Of a stretch of 64,000 bases of DNA, positions 27,385 to 35,416 are shown piece after piece. The translations under genes and the position numbers were made by a program. Position 1 is the first letter of the stretch. The number at the start of each line of letters is the position of its first letter. The notes beneath the pieces are model-generated. The model saw only the letters and a program-made list of their open reading frames with translations. It did not search any database and had not been told where the DNA came from. The DNA is from JACTUA01 sp964551875 (GTDB taxonomy: Archaea > Halobacteriota > Methanomicrobia > Methanomicrobiales > JACTUA01): positions 10,386 to 74,385 of the forward strand of contig CAZKEV010000005.1 in the NCBI GenBank assembly GCA_964551875.1, written 5' to 3'.

Positions 27385-29157
27385 TTACGCAAACCTCCTC
27401 GGATCCGTCTCGACGTCCACCACCACAACGGTATCGAGGGCCATCGCCTTCCGGATTGCGGGTTCAAGGTCCTCGGGCCGCGTGACCCGGATCCCCCGCC
27501 CGCCGCAGGCATCGGCATAGGCCGCGAAGTCCGGGTTCAGGAGGTCGGTCCCGAAGTTCGGGTAGTGCTCCATCTGCTGCTCGATACGAATCATGCCGAG
27601 CTCACGGTTGTTCAGGACCACCACAACCATCGGGAGGTGGTATTTCACCGCGGTGACGAGCTCGGCCATGGCCATGGCAAACCCGCCGTCGCCGGTGATG
27701 CAGAATACCCGTTTCTCAGGGTGTGCAAGCTTCGCCGCGATCGCCCCGGGGAGGGAGAATCCCATGGTTGCCAGGTAGCCCGACATCACGAAACGCTGCC
27801 GCTTCATCCTGAAGTTCCGGCCAAACCACCACCCGTTGTCCCCCACGTCGATGGAGATGATGGCATCCTCGGGTATAGTCTCCGAGAGCACCTTCATGAT
27901 ATACGGCGGGCGCACGGGGACCGTGTGGGGATCGGCCTCGGCGTCCAGGCGCTCGCGGATCTTCCCCTTCAGGGCCGCAATACGGGGGAGGACCCCGGGG
28001 TCCTCCCTCTGCGCTACCATCTCGAGGAACTTCGGGAGGACCGAGTGACAGTTTCCCCAGAGGCTCACCGAGGCGGGGTTCTTCCCGAGCTTCAGCGGGT
28101 CGATGTCCAGCTGGACCATGGGCCGGTCGAGGGGGACATTTGTCTGCTTCGAGAAACCGACCCCGAGGCAGATGAGGGGGTCTGCCTCCAGCGCGAGGAC
28201 CCGGGCCTCGGGCATCCCCACGGTCCCGAGGACCGAGACGAGCCAGGGATTATCCTCGGGGAGAAACCCCTTCGCCCGGAAGGTGGTGATGATCGGGGCC
28301 TTGATCTTCATTGCGAGGGCAAGGACCGTATCCCCGTCGGAAAAGGCCCCCCAGCCAGCGAGGATGACGGGATTCTTCCCCCGGGATACCAGCTCGGCCG
28401 CACGGCGCATCTCCTTCTCTTCGGGGAGGATATTCATATCGGGGATGCAGCTCTTCCGGCTGCAATATGCCGCGGCCAGGGGCTCCTTCTGCACGTCGTT
28501 CGGGACCGAGACCTGGGCTACCCCGCGGTCGAGAACGGCATGGCGCAGCGCCTTCTCCAGGATGGTCACGGTCATCTTCGGGTCAGCGATGGTGTTGTTG
28601 AAGACCGTCACAGGCCGGAAGAATGCGTCCTGATCGATCTCCTGGAACCCACCCGGGCCGGTGTACTGCACCTCCACCTGCCCGTTCAGGGAGATGACCG
28701 AGGCGCTGTCCTCCTTGGCATCGTAGAGCCCCGTGGCCAGGTTTGTCGCTCCCGGGCCTGCAATGGTGAGGCAGGCGGCGAGACCGCCGGTGAGCTTGTT
28801 GTAGGCCGACGCAGCCATGGCAGCGTTCGCCTCGTGGCGGACCACGATGTAGCGCATATCCGGCCGCTTCCTCACGGCGTCGACGAGGCCCAGGGATGAG
28901 GTGCCCGGTATCCCGAAGACGAGGGAGACCCCCCACGCGGCCAGGTTCCCCATGATGACGTCCGAGACCGTGGTTGCCGGGCCTGGGGGCGCTCCCTCCT
29001 CGACCTTTACAAAGACCTCCTTTCCCGATCCGCAGATGGGGCACTTCCAGTCCCCGGGAAGGTCCTCGAACCTGGTCCCGGGCGGGGTGCCCGTCTCCTT
29101 CTCCCCCAGCGCCTCATCATAGACATATCCGCATACCTGGCAGAGCCATCGCGCCAT
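27385..29157 (-). CDS. Rubredoxin fused to a TPP-dependent acetolactate synthase/pyruvate oxidase-like enzyme
   Basis: 590 residues from ATG 29157 (a TTG at 29166 would add three). Residues 1-50 are a complete rubredoxin, with WLCQVCGYVYD and WKCPICGSG carrying the four Fe-binding Cys. Residues about 65-590 are a TPP enzyme: RHEANAAMAASAYNK holds the catalytic Glu, then AGPGATNLATGLYDA, and GDGGFAMAMAELVTA...NN is the TPP/Mg motif. The family (oxidative/non-oxidative 2-oxoacid decarboxylation) includes FAD- and non-FAD enzymes; which one this is cannot be read. A fused rubredoxin implies one-electron traffic to or from the enzyme. Divergent from malic enzyme, with TATA-like sequences in the gap. 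Confidence 0.85.
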   Translation of the reverse strand: MARWLCQVCGYVYDEALGEKETGTPPGTRFEDLPGDWKCPICGSGKEVFVKVEEGAPPGPATTVSDVIMGNLAAWGVSLVFGIPGTSSLGLVDAVRKRPDMRYIVVRHEANAAMAASAYNKLTGGLAACLTIAGPGATNLATGLYDAKEDSASVISLNGQVEVQYTGPGGFQEIDQDAFFRPVTVFNNTIADPKMTVTILEKALRHAVLDRGVAQVSVPNDVQKEPLAAAYCSRKSCIPDMNILPEEKEMRRAAELVSRGKNPVILAGWGAFSDGDTVLALAMKIKAPIITTFRAKGFLPEDNPWLVSVLGTVGMPEARVLALEADPLICLGVGFSKQTNVPLDRPMVQLDIDPLKLGKNPASVSLWGNCHSVLPKFLEMVAQREDPGVLPRIAALKGKIRERLDAEADPHTVPVRPPYIMKVLSETIPEDAIISIDVGDNGWWFGRNFRMKRQRFVMSGYLATMGFSLPGAIAAKLAHPEKRVFCITGDGGFAMAMAELVTAVKYHLPMVVVVLNNRELGMIRIEQQMEHYPNFGTDLLNPDFAAYADACGGRGIRVTRPEDLEPAIRKAMALDTVVVVDVETDPRRFA

Positions 29158-29197
29158 TCCTCTCAAACCTCAGGTGTAGATACGATCCGCCCACCGG

Positions 29198-29250
29198 TAT
29201 ATAATTCCTACCCCGTGAGAATGCTCCGGGCATGAACGGGAAATTATAAT
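29198..29250. promoter_or_regulatory. Divergent TATA-like boxes between the TPP-enzyme and malic enzyme genes
   Basis: TATATAATT (29198-29206) lies about 45 nt upstream of the minus-strand ATG (29157). AAATTATAAT (29241-29250) lies about 100 nt upstream of the malic enzyme start. Both are AT islands in a GC-rich spacer. Confidence 0.4.
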
Positions 29251-29351
29251 GAGGCATGCGACCATTGAGAGACAGGACTGATGGTGAGCAGGATGGCTGA
29301 ACCGGTGATGCAGGGAAGACCCCGGCTGTGGGATGGGAGGCGGTGAGCGGG

Positions 29352-30551
29352 ATGGAAGATATCTACCAGGAATCCCTTGACCTCCACCGGAGGATGCACG
29401 GGAAGCTCGAGGTGAGGGGGAAGGTCCCGGTGAGGACGCGAAGGGATCTCTCCCGGGCGTACACCCCGGGGGTTGCAGCGGTCTGCCGAGCCATCCAGGA
29501 GGACAGGAACCGTGCCTACCTCTACACCATCAAGGCGAATACCGTGGCCATTGTCACCGACGGCTCTGCGGTCCTCGGCCTCGGGAACATCGGGGGGTAC
29601 GCGGCCATCCCTGTCATGGAGGGGAAGGCCCTCCTCTTCAAGGACTTCGCGGGGATCGACGCCTTCCCCATCTGCTTCGAGGGCTACCACACCAACTTCA
29701 TCGAGGACGTGAAGAACATCGCGCCCGTCTTCGGGGGGATCAACCTGGAGGACATCGCCGCCCCCAAGTGCTTCGAGGTGGAAGAGGCACTCCAGGATAT
29801 CGGGATACCGGTCATGCACGACGACCAGCACGGGACCGCTGTCGTGATCCTCGCAGCCCTCCTGAACGCCTGCAGGGCGACCGGAAAGCACCTCGCCGAC
29901 ATCACCATCGCGATGAGCGGCGCAGGGGCAGCGGGTTTTGCCACCTTCCGGCTCCTGAAGTGCCTTGGCTATGACCGGAAGACCTGCCTCCCCGTGGGGG
30001 ACCTTATCGTTTGCGACACGAAGGGGATCATCCACCGCGACCGCCCTGATCTGCTGAAGAACAAGTACAAGTACATCATCGCCCACGAGACAAACCGCGA
30101 GAACCGGACCGGTACAATCGCGGATGCGATGAAGGGGGCGGACGTCTTCATCGGTGTCTCTGCTCCGGGTATCGTGACAGGGAAGATGGTCCGGTCCATG
30201 AAGAAGGACCCGGTGGTCTTTGCCATGGCAAACCCGGTCCCCGAGATCATGCCCGATATAGCGAGGAAGGCCGGGGCGGCCGTGGTCGGGACCGGAAGGA
30301 GCGACTTCCCGAACCAGATCAACAACGTCCTCGCTTTCCCGGGTATTTTCCGTGGGGCACTCGATGCCCGGGCCACAAAGATCACGGACGAGATGAAGGT
30401 GGCAGCAGCCCATGCTCTCACGGGGATGGTGAAGGAACCGACCAGGGGAAGGATCCTCCCGGGCCCCCTGAACCGGAAGGTGGCATGGCAGGTTGCGGCA
30501 GCGGTGGAGGCCGCGGCCCGTGAATGCGGGTGTGCGGTTGAGATCGGTTGA
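29352..30551 (+). CDS. maeB: NAD(P)-dependent malic enzyme (decarboxylating)
   Basis: 399 residues from ATG 29352, with GGAGG about 10 nt upstream. Typical domains: YTPGVAAVCRAIQEDR, IKANTVAIVTDGSAVLGLG (malate/NAD site), FGGINLEDIAAPKCFEVE (metal ligands) and HDDQHGTAVVILAALLN, followed by the Rossmann fold with SGAGAAGFATFRLLK. Oxidative decarboxylation of malate to pyruvate, feeding central metabolism beside the TPP-enzyme transcribed away from it. It lacks the C-terminal phosphotransacetylase-like domain seen in longer MaeB. The stop is followed 13 nt later by the CysRS-like gene, so the two may be cotranscribed. Confidence 0.9.
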   Translation: MEDIYQESLDLHRRMHGKLEVRGKVPVRTRRDLSRAYTPGVAAVCRAIQEDRNRAYLYTIKANTVAIVTDGSAVLGLGNIGGYAAIPVMEGKALLFKDFAGIDAFPICFEGYHTNFIEDVKNIAPVFGGINLEDIAAPKCFEVEEALQDIGIPVMHDDQHGTAVVILAALLNACRATGKHLADITIAMSGAGAAGFATFRLLKCLGYDRKTCLPVGDLIVCDTKGIIHRDRPDLLKNKYKYIIAHETNRENRTGTIADAMKGADVFIGVSAPGIVTGKMVRSMKKDPVVFAMANPVPEIMPDIARKAGAAVVGTGRSDFPNQINNVLAFPGIFRGALDARATKITDEMKVAAAHALTGMVKEPTRGRILPGPLNRKVAWQVAAAVEAAARECGCAVEIG

Positions 30552-30564
30552 CAGGCGACAGGGC

Positions 30565-31815
30565 ATGCTCCGCATCTACAACACGATGAGCCGGAGGAAG
30601 GAGGCCTTTCTCCCGGGGGCCCCACCGGTCGTCACGTTCTTCACCTGCGGCCCGTCCATCTACCAGCGCCCCCACCTGGGAAACTACCGGACCTTCCTGT
30701 ACGAGGACATCCTCGAGCGTTACCTGGGTTACCTCGGGTATCATGTCAAGCGGGTCCTCCCCTTCACCGATATCGAGGACAAGGCCCTTGCCCAGGCAGA
30801 TAAGGAGGGGGTGAGCCTCGCGGACCTCACCGGCCGGGTGGCGGAGGAGTTCTTAAGGGAGGCCTGCCTCCTCAGGCTGAAGCCCCCGACCTACAACCCC
30901 CGGTCCTCTACAACGATAGATTATGCCGTTGAGATCATCGAGCGGCTCCTTGAGAAGGGCATTGCCTACCGGTATGGCCATGATATCTACTTCGATCCCC
31001 TGAAGTTCCGGGGATTCGGGAAGCTCTTCCGCCTGGACATGTCCCGGTGGCCGAAGCAGAAGAGGCACTTCGGGAAGGACACGTACCCGGGCATCCAGTG
31101 GAACTACGGGGACTTCATCCTCTGGCACGGGGAAAGGAAGGGGGATACTGTCGTCTGGGAGACACGGATCGGGAGGGGGAGGCCGTCATGGAATGTCCAG
31201 GACCCGGGGATGGTCATCCCGTTCCTCGGTAATTCCATCGATATCCATGCAGGGGGGATCGACAACCTCTACCGGCACCATGACTACAACCTCGCCATCA
31301 TGGAGTCTCTCACCGGCAGGGAGTTTGCCCGGTACTGGATGCATGGCGAGCACCTCCTCCTCGACGGGAAGAAGATGTCCAAGAGCAGGGGGAATATCGT
31401 CTACCTCTCAGACCTCACCTCCCGGGGCTGCACCCCCGATGAGGTCCGCTTCTTCCTCATCCATAGCCACTATCGCGACCGGCTGAACATGACCGAGAAG
31501 AAACTCAACGAGGCAAGAGAGGCGCTCAGGACTCTTAGAGCTCATGTCCATGACGTATCAGAGATTGCAGGGAAATCCCCTGAACCGCTCCGGGATTCAC
31601 CCGTCGCCCGCTCCCTGGAGGAGAGGTTCAGGGAACGGATGGATGATGATCTCGATGTGAGGGGTGCCGTCGACCTGATCGCCATTTGCCTCGGGGAGCT
31701 GGGAGCCCTCTGGGCGAAGGGGGAGGTCTCTCCAGGGGAGGCAGGCGCAGCACGGGCCGCGCTCCGCCGGATCGACAGTATCCTCCAGGTGATCTTTCCT
31801 CCAGGTACGGCCTGA
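30565..31815 (+). CDS. Cysteinyl-tRNA synthetase-like protein with an altered zinc site
   Basis: 416 residues, class I synthetase fold. It keeps an HxGN-type motif (PHLGNYRTFLYEDIL), the first Zn Cys (TCGPSIY) and KMSKS (DGKKMSKSRGN). Compared with E. coli CysRS, the second Zn Cys (IECSAM there) is replaced (NVQDPGM) and the last Zn ligand Glu of PHHENE is replaced (RHHDYN); only Cys28- and His234-equivalents remain. The zinc site discriminates cysteine, so true CysRS activity is doubtful. The C-terminal anticodon-binding region is short. Family members in methanogens are called class I tRNA ligase-like. It may act on another amino acid or small molecule. Confidence 0.75.
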   Translation: MLRIYNTMSRRKEAFLPGAPPVVTFFTCGPSIYQRPHLGNYRTFLYEDILERYLGYLGYHVKRVLPFTDIEDKALAQADKEGVSLADLTGRVAEEFLREACLLRLKPPTYNPRSSTTIDYAVEIIERLLEKGIAYRYGHDIYFDPLKFRGFGKLFRLDMSRWPKQKRHFGKDTYPGIQWNYGDFILWHGERKGDTVVWETRIGRGRPSWNVQDPGMVIPFLGNSIDIHAGGIDNLYRHHDYNLAIMESLTGREFARYWMHGEHLLLDGKKMSKSRGNIVYLSDLTSRGCTPDEVRFFLIHSHYRDRLNMTEKKLNEAREALRTLRAHVHDVSEIAGKSPEPLRDSPVARSLEERFRERMDDDLDVRGAVDLIAICLGELGALWAKGEVSPGEAGAARAALRRIDSILQVIFPPGTA

Positions 31816-31997
31816 GATCCGGCAGGACAGGAGAGATCTTCATCACCCCCTGGGAATGCTTTTCCGACGGCCATCCACAAAGGTTTTCTAGGATTATCCT
31901 GCGAAAGAACGAACAATTATCTCCCGAGAAGACCCATCAACCTGTAGTGAAGGCGGAGAGGGTCATCCCTTCGCGTCCGCCCAACAGGGGGTAATGT

Positions 31998-32453
31998 ATG
32001 GCTCCACGGATCAATGCCCGACACATCACCTGCCCAGGCTGCCAGGAGGAGGTCTTCATGGAGGAGCTCGTGGGCGGCCGGTGCCCGCTCTGCGGTTGCG
32101 AGCTGGACGGGAGCGAGGAGTCCTGCGAGGGGTTCGAGGAGCTCCTGGACCGCTCGGACCTCACCTGGCTCGTGTACCAGTACTTCCTCTTCCGGAAGTT
32201 CGAGGCCATGGGGGCGAGCCCGCTCCAGACCCTCAACCTCATCTCGCGGTGCGATGATCCCTCTGCCGTGGGCCCTTCGTATCCCGAGGGGAGCCCCTAC
32301 TCGCTCGAGATATCCCTGACCCTCCGGGACAGGATCCTGCCCAAGCGGTGCAGCCGCTGCAGGAAGATCTTCCTCCGCGGGGGGAGGAAACTCGTCACGG
32401 GGGACCTGGGGCACACCGCCCAGGATATCTCTTACATCTGCCCGTCGTGCTGA
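31998..32453 (+). CDS. Zinc-ribbon protein of unknown function
   Basis: 151 residues. Two zinc ribbons frame a helical middle: CPGC...CPLCGC at residues 12-33 and CSRC...CPSC at the C-terminus. The middle contains FEELLDRSDLTWLVYQYFLF. No enzyme motif is visible. Found in Methanomicrobiales-like genomes as a conserved hypothetical by its neat length and Cys pairs. The stop (TGA 32451-32453) abuts the ProRS stop on the other strand with no base between them: the junction is the palindrome TGATCA. Confidence 0.6.
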   Translation: MAPRINARHITCPGCQEEVFMEELVGGRCPLCGCELDGSEESCEGFEELLDRSDLTWLVYQYFLFRKFEAMGASPLQTLNLISRCDDPSAVGPSYPEGSPYSLEISLTLRDRILPKRCSRCRKIFLRGGRKLVTGDLGHTAQDISYICPSC

Positions 32454-33896
32454 TCAGAAGGTGCGGGCGAGGAGGGTGGGCGTCCCTTCCTTCCCGCACA
32501 CGATGCAGGGTCCGGGGATCTCGGGGAGCCGGTTCCCCCCCACATCCGTCCCGAGGATGCTCCCCGCGGTCTTCTCCTCGATGAGGTCCGCGCACTCCCT
32601 CGCACGGCACCAGGAGATCACGGCCACCCCCTTCTCCACCGCGGCCGATGCCTGATCAAGGGTCACTGCGGGTGTGATTCGGCCCCGGATCTCCGAGGTC
32701 GCCCTGTCAAAGAGGATCCTGGTGAGATCTGAGAGGACTCTTGCAACAGAAGATATCACCGAATCCCGGGGCGCCTCTGTCTTCTCGCCGAGCCGGGTGA
32801 CCAGGGTTACCACCCCTCGGTCCAGGTCCCGGGGGCCGATCTCGAGACGGAGGGGCGCACCCCGCATCTCCCAATGGTAGTACTTCGCCCCCGGTCGTAT
32901 CTCCCGCTCGTCCACTTCGACCCGGTATCCTGCCGAAACGAGCTCCGACTTCAGGCCACGGGCCGCCCCGACCACCTCGTCCTTCCGCTTCCCCACGATG
33001 ATGGGCACGATGACCACCTGGACGGGGGCCACTTCGGGCGGGAAGACGAGTCCCCTGTCATCCCCGTGGACACCGATGACCGCGGCGATAGATCGTTCAG
33101 AGATCCCGGAGCAGGTCTGGAAGGCATACTGCTGGTCTCCCTTCTCGTCCTCGTACCTGATCTCAAAGGTGCGCGAGAAGTGGTCCCCCAGGTGGTGGAC
33201 GGTCCCGATTTGGAGTGTCCTCCCGTCAGGCATGATGGTATCGACCGCGATGGTGTAGTCTGCGCCGGGGAACTTGTCCCAGTCGGGGCGACGGGAGATG
33301 AGGAGCGGGATACAGAGACGTTCGTAGAAGGTCCTGTAGAGGACGATAGCAGCTTCGGTCTGTGCCTCGGCCTCGTCCCAGGTGGCATGGACCGTGTGAG
33401 CCTCCTTGAAGGATGTTATCTCCCGGAGACGGATGAGAGGCTTCGTGGCCTTCGTCTCGTACCGGAAGGTGTTCACGATCTGGTAGAGCCTGATGGGGAG
33501 GTCGGCATGGGACCGGACCCAGAGGGCGTACATCGGGTAGATGGCGGTCTCACTTGTGGGCCGCAGGGCGAGCGGGACATCGAGGGGCGTCTTTCCTCCG
33601 CGGGTGACCCAGTAGACCTCGTCCTCGAAGCCCTTGATGTGCTCGGCCTCCTTCATGAACTCGTGTTCAGGGATGAGAAGGGGGAAGAGGGTCTCCTTAT
33701 GGTCCCGGTCCATCAGCTTTCGGAGGATCCCGTAGACATGCTTCCGGAGGGCAAAGCCGTACGGGTACCAAACACAGAGCCCCTTCACCGGGTACCGGTT
33801 GTCAATGATCTCGGCTTGCCACAGGATGTTGCTGTACCAGCCTGAAAAGTTGTCTTTTGAAGGAAGTGAGGCCTTTTCCTTCTTCAGCGGTAGCAA
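32454..33896 (-). CDS. proS: Prolyl-tRNA synthetase, archaeal/eukaryotic type
   Basis: 480 residues. Class II motifs: RPTSETAIYPMYALWVRSHADL (motif 2 region), FRYETKATKPLIRLREITSFKE, and GISERSIAAVIGVHGDD (motif 3). Anticodon-binding and C-terminal ProRS domains follow, ending in a short Cys pair (CIVCGKEG). The start is TTG 33896: no ATG lies after the stop of the upstream gene (33907), and GAGGTG is 5-6 nt upstream of this TTG. It is the last gene of the DUF63-SpoIIM-proS operon. A rare TTG start with a good ribosome-binding site is the only unusual feature. Confidence 0.93.
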   Translation of the reverse strand: MLPLKKEKASLPSKDNFSGWYSNILWQAEIIDNRYPVKGLCVWYPYGFALRKHVYGILRKLMDRDHKETLFPLLIPEHEFMKEAEHIKGFEDEVYWVTRGGKTPLDVPLALRPTSETAIYPMYALWVRSHADLPIRLYQIVNTFRYETKATKPLIRLREITSFKEAHTVHATWDEAEAQTEAAIVLYRTFYERLCIPLLISRRPDWDKFPGADYTIAVDTIMPDGRTLQIGTVHHLGDHFSRTFEIRYEDEKGDQQYAFQTCSGISERSIAAVIGVHGDDRGLVFPPEVAPVQVVIVPIIVGKRKDEVVGAARGLKSELVSAGYRVEVDEREIRPGAKYYHWEMRGAPLRLEIGPRDLDRGVVTLVTRLGEKTEAPRDSVISSVARVLSDLTRILFDRATSEIRGRITPAVTLDQASAAVEKGVAVISWCRARECADLIEEKTAGSILGTDVGGNRLPEIPGPCIVCGKEGTPTLLARTF

Positions 33897-33906
33897 ATAC
33901 CCACCT

Positions 33907-34473
33907 CTACGTGACCAGATGTATGATCTGGGGCGTGATAAATGCCTCGATAAATGCCGCGATGGCCACAAGGGGCACAATCACGAGGAGAAATGTGCAG
34001 GCGTGGGCCCTTGCGGTCTCTCCGGCATCCCCCTCGCCGTGCCACTCGGCAAGGATAGAGGACCCGAGGATGAACCCGAGGGAGGCCGAGATGATGAAGG
34101 AGGGGATCTCGAAGATCCCGTGGGGGAGGATCGCCGCAGCAACGAAGAGGAGGCCCCGCTCCTCCCTGACGAGCTCCATGATACCCCCGATGATGATCCC
34201 GTTCGAGGCGATGATGAAGAGGGTGAGGAGGCCCAGGGTCACCCCGCCGAGGAAGAGGAGGATGCAGGCCTGGAGGTTGTTAAAGAAGATGAAGATAGCA
34301 AGGGAGAGGGGATCCTTTGCATCGATCTTCCCTATCACCTCGTTCTGCACGATCTGGATGAGCTGCTTCCCCGTGGTAGGGCTTCTGATCACGACGGCGG
34401 CGCCGGCGAGAGCCGTGAGAAGGAATGCAAGGACGGCGATGGCTGACGCGGTCCTGAAGGCGAGATCAGACAT
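33907..34473 (-). CDS. SpoIIM/DUF95 family integral membrane protein
   Basis: 188 residues from ATG 34473, with AGGAGGTG 5 nt upstream. Four or five membrane helices. The stretch LLFVAAAILPHGIFEIPSFIISASLG contains the HGxFEIP signature of the stage II sporulation M/DUF95 family. Archaeal members have no spores and no known role; proposed links are to membrane remodelling. The gene lies 10 nt before proS and 86 nt after DUF63. The longer frame toward 34560 is non-homologous. Confidence 0.8.
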   Translation of the reverse strand: MSDLAFRTASAIAVLAFLLTALAGAAVVIRSPTTGKQLIQIVQNEVIGKIDAKDPLSLAIFIFFNNLQACILLFLGGVTLGLLTLFIIASNGIIIGGIMELVREERGLLFVAAAILPHGIFEIPSFIISASLGFILGSSILAEWHGEGDAGETARAHACTFLLVIVPLVAIAAFIEAFITPQIIHLVT

Positions 34474-34501
34474 GGAGCACCTCCTGCCGGTAGGCGGAGG
34501 G

Positions 34502-34548
34502 CCTCCCTGCCGTAAGGCGGGAGGGGTCCATACGGTCGAGTATGGACC
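34502..34548 (-). promoter_or_regulatory. Two hairpins in the DUF63-SpoIIM intergenic leader
   Basis: 34525-34548 is a perfect 9-bp stem (GGTCCATAC/GTATGGACC) with a 6-nt loop. 34502-34524 is a second stem (CCTCCC/GGGAGG plus GCC/GGC) with one bulge. Both lie just before the Shine-Dalgarno of the SpoIIM gene in the transcript. They may be processing, attenuation or stability elements. Confidence 0.4.
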
Positions 34549-34559
34549 TCTGCATGGCA

Positions 34560-35405
34560 TCAGACATGAAGCACCATCCGCACCATGTCCCGAACCCCCG
34601 GCGCAAGGCCGACCACGATCATGGCAAGGATAACCATGTTCGCGAACTCCCGGTTTCCCTCCCGCCGGTACATTTCAAGGACATAGATAGCCGGGATGAC
34701 GATGAGCAGTTTCAGGGGGAACAGCGAGAAGGCGGTCCCGGTCCACCTGATGAGGGCAGATCCGACCACGTGTACCTCCTGGTAGGGTATCGGGCCGAAG
34801 TCGATCCCATAGCCTGTCGCAGACGCGTCGACCATCTGCCCGATGATCAGGAGCCGGTAGAGGGGATCCCTCGCGTATTCCCACCGGAAGACCAGCTGGA
34901 GGAGGGCCATAACCGCAAGGGATGTGGCAGCGGCCAGGAGAAGGATAGCGACGAGGACAACCGGGTCGAGGGCAGCCCGGGTGAGCCCGAACCAGGTGAG
35001 CATGCAAGCGACCAGAACTGAGGCGCCTGTCCCGAGGCCCCCGTAGAAGGTGAGGAAGGTCGGTACGAGGCCCTTCTTCGCAAGGGTTCGCGAGAGGGCG
35101 AGGGATCCTGCAGCGATGAAGAATATGACGAAGAAGATGAGAGGGGTGACGAGGAGAAACCGGAGATCGGACTGGATCATGCCTGTGTCCTCGACGACCC
35201 TGATGAGCCCGCCCAGGACAACGTACGGGATGGTGGCGATGACGAAGGGGCCGTCCAGGGCCACTCCTTTCCGCTGCAGCCAGCGGTAGACGAGGTAGAC
35301 CGAAAGGACAAGGATGATCGCGTACGTGAGGGTATCAACGATATTATAGGGCTGGCCGAGACGTATGGGATCGATGTAGTATTTGTAGATGAAGTCGCTA
35401 ATCAT
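34560..35405 (-). CDS. DUF63 family membrane protein
   Basis: 281 residues with about eight membrane helices, characteristic of DUF63, an euryarchaeal family. N-terminal MISDFIYKYYIDPI and the conserved YGIDFGPIPYQEVHV loop. Function unknown. First gene of the minus-strand operon DUF63-SpoIIM-proS. Its ATG is 11 nt from the ATG of the divergent egsA gene, so their promoters must overlap the opposite coding sequences. TATA-like CTTTATTCC lies about 45 nt upstream, inside egsA. Confidence 0.82.
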   Translation of the reverse strand: MISDFIYKYYIDPIRLGQPYNIVDTLTYAIILVLSVYLVYRWLQRKGVALDGPFVIATIPYVVLGGLIRVVEDTGMIQSDLRFLLVTPLIFFVIFFIAAGSLALSRTLAKKGLVPTFLTFYGGLGTGASVLVACMLTWFGLTRAALDPVVLVAILLLAAATSLAVMALLQLVFRWEYARDPLYRLLIIGQMVDASATGYGIDFGPIPYQEVHVVGSALIRWTGTAFSLFPLKLLIVIPAIYVLEMYRREGNREFANMVILAMIVVGLAPGVRDMVRMVLHV

Positions 35406-35416
35406 GATCTATCCGA

